From Solirubrobacteraceae bacterium (lineage in GTDB: Bacteria > Actinomycetota > Thermoleophilia > Solirubrobacterales > Solirubrobacteraceae): a stretch of DNA of 46,622 nt. Below the pieces are notes generated by a model. The model saw only the letters and a list, made by a program, of their open reading frames with translations, was not told where the DNA came from and ran no database searches. The first letter of the stretch is position 1, and each line of letters opens with the position of its first letter. The translations under genes and the position numbers were made by a program. The stretch lies in the NCBI GenBank assembly GCA_016463765.1, contig JAEMQS010000031.1, positions 1 through 46,622 on the forward strand, read 5' to 3'. Shown in pieces: positions 33,375 to 39,875 of the stretch.

Positions 33375-33429
33375 TGGGGGGATATCTCCTTGTCCGAGAA
33401 CGCCGCAGGAGTGAGCGCAAGCGTACCCC

Positions 33430-33506
33430 CGCCATCGGCATCCCAGCCGCAGTTCTCAAGCCTGCAGGATCACGCTCATGATGCCGATGGCGCGGGGCCG
33501 TACCCT
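33430..33506. promoter_or_regulatory. Divergent promoter region with a 13-bp perfect inverted repeat
   Basis: CGCCATCGGCATC (33430-33442) and GATGCCGATGGCG (33480-33492) are perfect inverted repeats, 50 bp centre to centre. The left arm sits next to a minus-strand -10 TACGCT (33420-33425) for the oppA-like gene. The right arm covers the -35 zone of a plus-strand TACCCT (33501-33506), which lies 6 nt before the GTG of the second binding protein. It looks like a paired operator for both genes. Confidence 0.55.
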
Positions 33507-33512
33507 GCGTCC

Positions 33513-35186
33513 GTGCGGTCGCATCGTCCAGCCGCGGTGGTCGTGGTCGCGGCCCTCGCCGGAGGTCTCGGCTGCGGGTCCGGGTCCGGCGGCCCGAAGC
33601 CCGCGGAGAACGAGCGCCCCGGGCGCGGGGGCGAGCTCACCGTGCTCGCGCCCGCGGTCCCGCAGTCCCTGGATCCGCACCGCGTGCCCGACGTCACCGC
33701 CGCGATGGCGCACGGCGTGGCGTTCCGCCAGCTGTACCTCCACGTGCCGGAGAGGACCGGCGCGGTCCCGGATCTCGCTGCCGGGCGGGCCGAGATCTCC
33801 GAGGACCGCCAGACCATCACGGTGCCGATCCGTCGCACCGGCCGGTTCGGGCCGGAGGGCGGGCGGCGCATCACCGCGCGGGACCTCGAGCATGGGCTCG
33901 AGCGCGCGCTGGCCGACCGGGAGGCGGGACCCGCCGCGCGACGGCTGCTCGGCGCGATCGAGGGGCTGGGCCCCGTGGGGGTCTGGCGGGACATCCCGGG
34001 CATCAGCGCAGCGGACGAGGACCGGCTCGTCCTCCAGCTGCGCGTCCCGACGCCCGAGCCCGTCCTCGAGGGACTCGCCACGTCGGCGAGCACGCCCGTG
34101 CCCGCGGAGACCCCACGCGTGCTCGGGTCGTTCCCGGTCGGGTCGTCGGTCTTCAGTGGGCCGTACGCCCCCGCGCTGGATGTGCCGGCCCCGCTGGCGC
34201 GCACGTCGATGCGGCTCGATCGCAACCCGGTGTGGCGCCGTGAGAGCGACCCGCGGCCGGCGTACCCGGATCGCATCACCTTCCAGCAGGAGGCCCGGGT
34301 TCCCGCCGCCTGGCGCACGCTCTCGGGGACCGGGTTCGTGCTCGCCCCCGCCGCACCGCCCGAGGTCGCGCGCATCGCGCGACGGCGTGACGACGCGGGC
34401 CTGCTCGCGGTCGCCCCGCTGCCGGTCACGCGGTACATCGGGTTGAACTCCCGGGCCCCGGAGCTGCGCGACGTCCACGTCCGCCGCGCGCTCGTCGCGG
34501 CCCTGGACCGCGAGGCGCTGCTGCGTGCCGCCGGCGGGACCGGCGCACTGGCGTCGCACTATCTCCCGCCGAGCGTGCCCGGGCACGACGAGTCGGGCGG
34601 CGTCGACGGCACCGGCGCGGCGGAGCTTCGGGAACCGGCGGGCGACCCCCGCCTGGCGGCGTCCGAGCTGCGCCGCGCGGGTTCGGCGGACGGCCGGTAC
34701 GACGGCCCGGCGCTCCTGGCCGTCCGCGGCGGGTCGAAGACCGACGCCGCGATGGCGCGGGTCGCGCGCGCGTCCTGGCGGCCGCTCGGGGTGCGGCTGC
34801 GCGTCGAGGTCCTCGAGGGCGCCGCGCTGCGCACCGCCTGCACGGCGCGGACGTCGCCCTACGCCGTGTGCCTGAGCGCCTCCGCGGGCGCGGTCGCCGC
34901 TGACCCCGCGGTGCTGCTGCGCCCGCTCGCGCGCGGCCGGGCGGGGGGCCGGGTCGACGCCGCGATGGCCGCCAGCGCCGAGCTGCCGCCGGGTGAGCTG
35001 CGGTCCCGCGCCTGGTCGGGCATCAACCGCGCGGCGGTCGAGATGGCGATCGGCGCGCCATGGCGCTGGGACGAGCGGCCGCTGCTCGTCTCCCGCGACG
35101 TCCTCGGCGTCGTCGACGAACGGCTGGGCGCGTGGGACCTGGCGTTCACGTCGCTCGACGCGCGGGCGCGCCGGGCGGCGGGCTGA
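33513..35186 (+). CDS. Second peptide-type substrate-binding protein (SBP family 5, divergent)
   Basis: Encodes 557 residues. A signal-like N-terminus ends in GGLGC (Cys21), a poor lipobox. The fold matches family-5 binding proteins: ELTVLAPAVPQSLDPHRVPDVTAAMAHGVAFRQLYLHV, ITVPIRRTGRFGPEGGRRITARDLEHGLERAL, and YIGLNSRAPELRDVHVRRALVAALDREALLRAAGG in the C-terminal lobe. It is more divergent and Arg/Ala-richer than the OppA-like protein across the divergent promoter, and has no permease genes of its own. It may feed the neighbouring transporter with another ligand or act as a sensor. The GTG at 33513 lies 6 nt after a TACCCT -10; an upstream start at 33390 would cross the operator. Confidence 0.85.
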   Translation: MRSHRPAAVVVVAALAGGLGCGSGSGGPKPAENERPGRGGELTVLAPAVPQSLDPHRVPDVTAAMAHGVAFRQLYLHVPERTGAVPDLAAGRAEISEDRQTITVPIRRTGRFGPEGGRRITARDLEHGLERALADREAGPAARRLLGAIEGLGPVGVWRDIPGISAADEDRLVLQLRVPTPEPVLEGLATSASTPVPAETPRVLGSFPVGSSVFSGPYAPALDVPAPLARTSMRLDRNPVWRRESDPRPAYPDRITFQQEARVPAAWRTLSGTGFVLAPAAPPEVARIARRRDDAGLLAVAPLPVTRYIGLNSRAPELRDVHVRRALVAALDREALLRAAGGTGALASHYLPPSVPGHDESGGVDGTGAAELREPAGDPRLAASELRRAGSADGRYDGPALLAVRGGSKTDAAMARVARASWRPLGVRLRVEVLEGAALRTACTARTSPYAVCLSASAGAVAADPAVLLRPLARGRAGGRVDAAMAASAELPPGELRSRAWSGINRAAVEMAIGAPWRWDERPLLVSRDVLGVVDERLGAWDLAFTSLDARARRAAG

Positions 35187-35192
35187 GCGTTT

Positions 35193-35355
35193 CGTGAGGT
35201 GATTCAGAAGTTCACGCGCACCTGGCGGCGCCGGCATCACGTCTCCCGGCACCCGAGATCCGCGGCCGGACCACCAGTACGACAGCGGATCTCGGTCACC
35301 GGGAGACGCGCGCCGCCATCCGCCAGCTACACCCGAACTTCTGAATCACCTCACG
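35193..35355. repeat. Long-stem palindromic element, copy 1
   Basis: A 163-bp self-complementary element between convergent genes. Perfect stems from outside in: 35193-35213 with 35335-35355 (21 bp, begins CGTGAGGTGATTC); CTGGCGG 35222-35228 with 35320-35326; CGTCTCCCGG 35240-35249 with 35299-35308; CGAGATCCGC 35254-35263 with 35285-35294; 21-nt apical loop 35264-35284. The 107-bp core (35219-35325) recurs at 42873-42980. The right arm contains the stop codon of the minus-strand hypothetical gene. Confidence 0.85.
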
Positions 35356-36040
35356 CGTCGCCGCGCCCGAGGGCGTCGTTGATCTCGTCGTGGTTCTCGT
35401 CGGGCGCGGTCTCGTCCCCGTCATCCTCCGCGTACAGCGACTCCCGCGCGACCTCACGGCCCCGCGCGTCGTACAGCGCGACCTCGAGCGTGTCCTGCCG
35501 GTAGCTGTCGGGCGCGACGAGCGTGAACCGGTCCTCGGCCAGCGTGCACTGATCGACGGTCACGCCGGCCAGCTCGGCGCACGCGACCACGCCGCCCTGC
35601 ACCAGCGGGACGCCCCAGACGAGGGTCATGTCGGCGACGTTGCCGAGCTCCCCCCGCCAGTCCCCGATGACGTGGTCGGAGACGTCGATGCGCCAGTCGT
35701 CGTGGTCCTCGGCCAGGACGTCCGTGGCCTCCGCGTGCGCCTCGAACTCGTCGGCCTCCTCGTCCTCGGTCGCGGGCCGGAACGACACGTGGCCGAACAG
35801 CTCGACGCCCGTCGTGGTGCGCGTCGACGCGGGGATCCACGTGCGCGCCTCCCACGTGCGGTCGGGGAACCAGGTGATGTCGGTCGCCTCGCCGACGTCG
35901 AGGTCGTCGGCCTCCTCGGCCGCGCGCAGGCAGGCCGCGAGGAACTCGGCCCGCAGCGTCTCGGCCCAGCGGCCGTAGGGGAAGCCCTCCTGCGGCGGCT
36001 CGGCGGCGAAGCGGGGGACGAAGCGGTCGGTGGGCGGCAT
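35351..36040 (-). CDS. Hypothetical protein, highly acidic
   Basis: Encodes 229 residues, no family recognised. It is cytoplasmic by sequence (no signal or TM helix), strongly acidic (stretches such as ATEDEEADEFEAHAEATDVLAEDHDDW and a C-terminal EDDGDETAPDENHDEIND), with Trp-rich strands ITWFPDRTWEARTWIPAST. It is the last gene of the seven-gene minus-strand cluster, 10 nt after dtd. Its stop codon lies inside the right arm of palindromic element copy 1, so its last three bases are part of the 21-bp stem. Confidence 0.7.
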   Translation of the reverse strand: MPPTDRFVPRFAAEPPQEGFPYGRWAETLRAEFLAACLRAAEEADDLDVGEATDITWFPDRTWEARTWIPASTRTTTGVELFGHVSFRPATEDEEADEFEAHAEATDVLAEDHDDWRIDVSDHVIGDWRGELGNVADMTLVWGVPLVQGGVVACAELAGVTVDQCTLAEDRFTLVAPDSYRQDTLEVALYDARGREVARESLYAEDDGDETAPDENHDEINDALGRGDA

Positions 36041-36050
36041 GGGGCCGATC

Positions 36051-36482
36051 CTAAGGGGGAGGCGGCGGGACCTCGATCATCACCGTCACCGGCCCGTCGT
36101 TGACGAGCTCGACCTCCATCATCGCCCCGAACACGCCGCGCGCCGCCCCCAGCGCATCACACACCCGCTCGTACAGCGGCTCGGCCACCTCCGGCCGCGC
36201 GGCTGCGACGTACGAGGGACGCGTCCCCTTGCGCGTGTCCCCGTACAGCGTGAACTGACTGACGCACAGCACCCCGCGGTCGCCGAGCGGCTCGTTCATC
36301 CGGCCCTCCGCATCGGGGAACACCCGCAGCGCCCGGATCTTCTCCGCCACGCGATCCGCGTCGGCCTCCGTGTCCTCGTGCGTGACGCCCAGCAGCACGA
36401 GCAGGCCCGGGCCGATCTCCCCGACCACCGCACCGTCCACGCGCACCGCCGCACGCGACACGCGCTGCACGAGTGCCTTCAC
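36051..36482 (-). CDS. dtd: D-aminoacyl-tRNA deacylase
   Basis: Encodes 143 residues, the standard Dtd length. The enzyme hydrolyses D-amino acids (and glycine mischarged on tRNA-Ala) from tRNA in the cytoplasm. Seen: [17 protein letters not shown] at the N-terminus, the catalytic [16 protein letters not shown] (about 76-91) and [11 protein letters not shown] (about 127-137), which matches the Gly-cis-Pro motif MNxGPVT. Its ATG overlaps the stop of the glutaredoxin-like gene (ATGA). Confidence 0.95.
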   Translation of the reverse strand: MKALVQRVSRAAVRVDGAVVGEIGPGLLVLLGVTHEDTEADADRVAEKIRALRVFPDAEGRMNEPLGDRGVLCVSQFTLYGDTRKGTRPSYVAAARPEVAEPLYERVCDALGAARGVFGAMMEVELVNDGPVTVMIEVPPPPP

Positions 36483-36766
36483 GCCGCGGGGTGCTCCTTC
36501 GCCCAGCGCGCGATGGTGCCCGACCCGCTGATGACCTCGCCGTCGTCAAGCACCAGCACCGGCACGTTCTTCTGCCCGGAGATCTTCTGGACCTCGGCGC
36601 GCGCGTCACCGCGGCGCGTCCACGGCAGGAGCGCGTAGCCGGGGACGGTCTCGATGTCGAACTCGTAGCCGGCCTCGCGCAGCGCGTGCCCCGCCTTTCC
36701 GCACGGGTGCAGCGCGTGCGGGCCGTTGTCTCGCTGTCCACACGTGTAGAGCCTCATGCGCGCCAT
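36479..36766 (-). CDS. Glutaredoxin/GST N-terminal-like small protein
   Basis: Encodes 95 residues with a thioredoxin-type fold outline: strand MRLYTCG, helix [17 protein letters not shown], the cis-Pro strand [26 protein letters not shown] (Val-Pro at about 68-69). The active-site region is odd: instead of CPxC after the first strand it has C9, a 12-residue gap ([12 protein letters not shown]) and C22 at the helix start. Similar small GST-N domain proteins occur in Solirubrobacterales, to my recollection. One nucleotide separates it from the AEC permease. A redox or thiol-binding role is possible but unproven. M4 is an alternative start. Confidence 0.75.
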   Translation of the reverse strand: MARMRLYTCGQRDNGPHALHPCGKAGHALREAGYEFDIETVPGYALLPWTRRGDARAEVQKISGQKNVPVLVLDDGEVISGSGTIARWAKEHPAA

Positions 36767-36767
36767 C

Positions 36768-37691
36768 TCACAGGAACGGCGCGAGGATCGCCACCTCGAC
36801 GGCGAAGATCGCGGTGCTCCACGCGATCGCCGCGGAGGTCAGCCGCAGGTCCAGCTCGTAGACGTGCGCCACGATCAGCGCGTTGATGCCGCACGGCATC
36901 GCGGCCTGCAGGTGGTACGCATCGGGGATCGACACCGTTGCGGCGGCGATCCCCAGCAGCAGCAGCGGCGCGACGAGCAACCGCAGGCCCAGCACCGTCG
37001 CCACGGGCGCCGTCAACGGCGGCGGGAAGCGGAACGTCCCGTGCTCCCCCTCGGCGGACAGCTGCACGCCGACCATGAAGAATCCCAGCGGCAGCAGCGA
37101 CGACGCGAGGATCTTCATCGCGTCGAACAGCCCGTCGGAGACCCAGGCGTCGGGCAGCAGCAGTCCGATCGCGAACGCCCACGGGATCGGGTTCTTCGTG
37201 AAGAAGCTGAGGATGCGGTCGCGCACGTCGCTCGCGCCGTGGTCGCCGAACGCCGCACCGATGGCGAACGCGACGATGAACGCCATCGGGTAGCTGATGA
37301 TGCTGTCCCAGACGATGGCGAAGCCGACCTCGTCGCCCCCGAGCAGCACCAGGATGAGCGGGATCCCGAGATACCCGGTGTTCGCCAGGATCGAGGTGAC
37401 GATCAGCGCCCCGGTCGAGGACCGCGGCAGGTGCAGCACCCGGCTGCCGATCACCCACGCCAGCAGGCCGACCGCGGCGAGCACGAGGTAGCCGAAGACG
37501 ATGCCCGCACCCACGCCGGAGCTGAGCTCCAGCCGGGCGGTGATGACGATGACGATCGGCGGGATGATCCCCCAGAGGGCCCACTTCACCGCACGTTGAA
37601 CCGCGCGCTGGGCGCCCTCGCCGTGGCGCCGCTCGGCCCACACCCCCGCGCCCACGGACACGAGGATCGCGACGAGGACCGCGAAGATCAC
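36768..37691 (-). CDS. AEC (auxin efflux carrier) family permease
   Basis: Encodes 307 residues with about ten TM helices in two inverted halves, as in AEC/BART transporters. Landmarks: IVTSILANTGYLGIPLILVLLGG (first broken helix with the Asn-Thr-Gly-Pro pattern), KNPIPWAFAIGLLLP (start of second half) and HLQAAMPCGINALIVAHVYELD (second broken helix). The family exports or imports carboxylates such as malate. The GTG overlaps the galT-like stop in GTGA. Substrate not predictable. Confidence 0.92.
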   Translation of the reverse strand: MIFAVLVAILVSVGAGVWAERRHGEGAQRAVQRAVKWALWGIIPPIVIVITARLELSSGVGAGIVFGYLVLAAVGLLAWVIGSRVLHLPRSSTGALIVTSILANTGYLGIPLILVLLGGDEVGFAIVWDSIISYPMAFIVAFAIGAAFGDHGASDVRDRILSFFTKNPIPWAFAIGLLLPDAWVSDGLFDAMKILASSLLPLGFFMVGVQLSAEGEHGTFRFPPPLTAPVATVLGLRLLVAPLLLLGIAAATVSIPDAYHLQAAMPCGINALIVAHVYELDLRLTSAAIAWSTAIFAVEVAILAPFL

Positions 37692-38668
37692 GCGTCGCGC
37701 AGTTCGGCCGCGGCCTGCTCCGGCGCCACGATGTTCAGGTGCACTCCGGTGCCGAGCTCCAGCCCGGCGAGGTGGGTCAGCCGCGGCACGATGTCGATCC
37801 GCCAGCAGAAGTGCTCGGCGCCCGACGGCGCGGTGCGGACCCAGAGGTTCAGCGGCGGGTTGCAGCCGAACCGGCGCTGCAGGCGCGAGAGCGCGTCATG
37901 CAGCAGCGCGGCGCCGAGCGGCCCGTCGTCCTCGAACCGGGCGGCACCGGCCCGCGGCACGAGCATGAGCTGGAACGGCAGCCGCGACCCGTACGGCGCC
38001 AGCACGACCGCTTCGTCGTCGTACGCGACGAGCCGCACGCGCTGGCGGACCTCGTGCTGGAGCAGGTCGGCCAGCAGGTTGCCGCCCATCGTGCGGGTCG
38101 CGTACGCGGTGAACCGCTCGCGCTCGCGGGCGATCGCGGCGGGGACGAAGTCCAGCGCGTACAGCTGCGCGTGGGTGTGCGGCAGCGACGCGCCGCCCTC
38201 GCGCCGCTCGTTGACGATGAGGTGGCGGCACGCGGCGCCGTCGTGCGCGCGGATGCGCTCGCGCCAGACGCCCATCGCGACGGCCACCTCGTCCGCGGAC
38301 AGGTCGGCCAGGCTGAGCACGGACTTCGGGCTGTTGATGACGACCTCGTGGGCGCCGCTCGCGGGGAACGCCTGGAAGAGGTCGGGCTCGGCGTGCGGTT
38401 CGGGCGACGGCGAGTCGGCGGTCAGCGCGGGGTAGAGGTTCGGCACCACGCGCACCGTCCACCCGGGCGTGTCGGGCGCGCCGCCGCCCGGCCGCACCGC
38501 GAAGACCTCGGGCGGCGTCTGGTCCTCGTGGCCTTCGGCGAACGGGTCCTTCGCGGGGTCGATCGGGTCAGCGGGCGTGGCGGACAGCCCGCCTCCGGGC
38601 CGGGTCGCGCGGTCGCCCGCCACGATCGTGCGCAGTCCCGTCAGCGGGTCGACACGGACCTCAGACAA
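37688..38668 (-). CDS. Galactose-1-phosphate uridylyltransferase-like protein (HIT superfamily)
   Basis: Encodes 326 residues. GalT transfers UMP from UDP-glucose to galactose-1-phosphate. Seen: TPPEVFAVRPGG (52-63), WTVRVVPNLYPAL (70-82) and the active-site motif NERREGGASLPHTHAQLYA (153-171), with the nucleophilic His166 of HxHxQ intact. The zinc-binding CxxC that usually precedes TPPEV is replaced by DPFA (41-44), and no Cys pair is seen elsewhere. It may be a zinc-free GalT or a related nucleotidylyltransferase (ADP-glucose phosphorylase type). Start is TTG 38666-38668 with GGAG 8 nt upstream, overlapping the GNAT gene by 8 bp. No other Leloir gene is nearby. Confidence 0.82.
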   Translation of the reverse strand: MSEVRVDPLTGLRTIVAGDRATRPGGGLSATPADPIDPAKDPFAEGHEDQTPPEVFAVRPGGGAPDTPGWTVRVVPNLYPALTADSPSPEPHAEPDLFQAFPASGAHEVVINSPKSVLSLADLSADEVAVAMGVWRERIRAHDGAACRHLIVNERREGGASLPHTHAQLYALDFVPAAIARERERFTAYATRTMGGNLLADLLQHEVRQRVRLVAYDDEAVVLAPYGSRLPFQLMLVPRAGAARFEDDGPLGAALLHDALSRLQRRFGCNPPLNLWVRTAPSGAEHFCWRIDIVPRLTHLAGLELGTGVHLNIVAPEQAAAELRDA

Positions 38669-39095
38669 GCTCGCGCTCCATGCTGATGTGCTCGATCCCC
38701 GCGTCCTCGTACGTGTCGCCGAACGCGGCATAGCCGGCGTCCTCGTAGAGCTTCATGGCGTAGGTCTGGGCGCTCAGCACGAGCCGCCGCGCGCGCATCT
38801 CCCGCGCGCGCCGCTCGGTCTCGTCGAGCATCTGGGCGGCGATGCCACGGCGGCGCGCGGACTGCGCGACGACGAGCCGCCCGAACTTCACCGTGTCGCC
38901 GACCCGCAGCAGGCGGCAGGTCGCGACGACGACCCCGTCCTCGACCGCCACGAGGTGCAGCGCGTCGGCGTCGTACTCGTCGAGCTCGAGTTCCAGCGGG
39001 ACGCCCTGCTCCTCGCAGAAGACGACGAACCGCAGGTCGAACGCGGCGCGCAGCTCGGCGCTGTCGCGCGGCTCGCGGATCTCGACGTCGCTCAC
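38661..39095 (-). CDS. GNAT family N-acetyltransferase
   Basis: Encodes 144 residues, one GNAT domain, closest in outline to the ElaA type: FVVFCEEQGVPLELELDEYDADALHLVAVEDGVVVATCRLL, the acetyl-CoA motif FGRLVVAQSARRRGIAAQML (about 70-89; RxxGxA core RRGIA) and a C-terminal SAQTYAMKLYEDAGYAAFGDTYEDAGIEH. The last region is the substrate-side segment typical of ElaA-like proteins. The GTG overlaps the TlpA-like stop in GTGA. Substrate unknown. Confidence 0.92.
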   Translation of the reverse strand: MSDVEIREPRDSAELRAAFDLRFVVFCEEQGVPLELELDEYDADALHLVAVEDGVVVATCRLLRVGDTVKFGRLVVAQSARRRGIAAQMLDETERRAREMRARRLVLSAQTYAMKLYEDAGYAAFGDTYEDAGIEHISMERELV

Positions 39096-39697
39096 GTGCC
39101 GTCCTTCAGCGCGTAGCGCCGGATGTCCTCGCGCAGGTCGTCGGCGCTGCGGTACGCGCCCTGGTGCAGGTAGTCGAGCTTCCCGTCGGCGGTGTAGAAC
39201 GCGGTGGCCGGCAGGCCCTGCGCGCCGAGGTCCGCGCGGATCTTCGTCCGCGGGTCCTCGATCGAGGGGTACGGCATGAAGAACTCCGCCGCCGTCTTCA
39301 TCGCGTCCTCGCGGTTGTCACCCACGTCGACGCCGAGGAACGCGACCTCGCGCCCCAGCTCCGAGCTGACCTCCTGGATGAACGGCAGCTCGAACCGGCA
39401 CGGCCCGCACCACGACGCCCACAGATTCACCACGACGGGGAAGCCGCGCAGCTCGCGCAGCTTGTCCTCGTAGGCGGGCAGCGCACCGGGCAGCAGCTCG
39501 CTGCCCTGCGCGTGCAGCGCGGCCAGACGCGGGGGGACCGCGGGCGGCGGCTGCAGCGGCGCGAGCACCTCCTCGCGCGTCATGGCGGTCCCGGCCTCGG
39601 CGTCGGTGCCGTTGTCCCCGGCCTGGCGCAGCCCGATGACGAGCACGACGACGAGCGCGAGGGTCCCAGCGGCGATGAGCAACGTTCGGCGCACCAC
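39092..39697 (-). CDS. TlpA/ResA-like membrane-anchored thiol-disulfide oxidoreductase
   Basis: Encodes 201 residues. An N-terminal TM anchor (about 5-23) precedes a thioredoxin domain outside the membrane. Seen: VVVNLWASWCGPCRFELPF with active-site Cys97 and Cys100, FLGVDVGDNREDAM (the TlpA-type insertion) and GLPATAFYTADG with the cis-Pro. Such proteins reduce disulfides in cytochrome c maturation or repair extracytoplasmic thiols. GTG 39697 (or 39694) is the start; no ATG fits the frame. First gene of the seven-gene minus-strand operon and divergent from the helicase. Confidence 0.9.
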   Translation of the reverse strand: MVRRTLLIAAGTLALVVVLVIGLRQAGDNGTDAEAGTAMTREEVLAPLQPPPAVPPRLAALHAQGSELLPGALPAYEDKLRELRGFPVVVNLWASWCGPCRFELPFIQEVSSELGREVAFLGVDVGDNREDAMKTAAEFFMPYPSIEDPRTKIRADLGAQGLPATAFYTADGKLDYLHQGAYRSADDLREDIRRYALKDGT

Positions 39698-39742
39698 CGC
39701 AGGATCGCATGCGCGGACATTCCTCCGTCCTGGCCGGTGCGA

Positions 39743-39748
39743 TATGCT
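39743..39748 (+). promoter_or_regulatory. -10 element of the helicase leader
   Basis: TATGCT, preceded by GA, is the best -10-like hexamer in the gap between the TlpA-like and helicase genes. It lies 4 nt before the ATG of a 22-codon ORF and about 127 nt before the helicase GTG. Confidence 0.4.
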
Positions 39749-39752
39749 GCGC

Positions 39753-39821
39753 ATGAACCCGCAGGGGGGGCCGCTGTCTCGCATCCCCTCGCACACGTTC
39801 CGGTTCCGGCCGGGAATCTGA
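39753..39821 (+). CDS. Possible 22-residue leader peptide before the helicase gene
   Basis: ATG to TGA gives MNPQGGPLSRIPSHTFRFRP plus two residues. It begins just after the -10 TATGCT, so it would be translated from the very 5' end of the mRNA. A small hairpin (GCGCC/GGCGC, about 39830-39847) lies between it and the helicase ribosome-binding site AAGGA (39863-39867). This resembles an attenuation layout, but no run of one amino acid stands out. It may simply be chance. Confidence 0.3.
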   Translation: MNPQGGPLSRIPSHTFRFRPGI

Positions 39822-39875
39822 GGGGTCGAAGCGCCGAAGAGCGGCGCCCGTCTACACGCACAAGGATGCCTTCTG

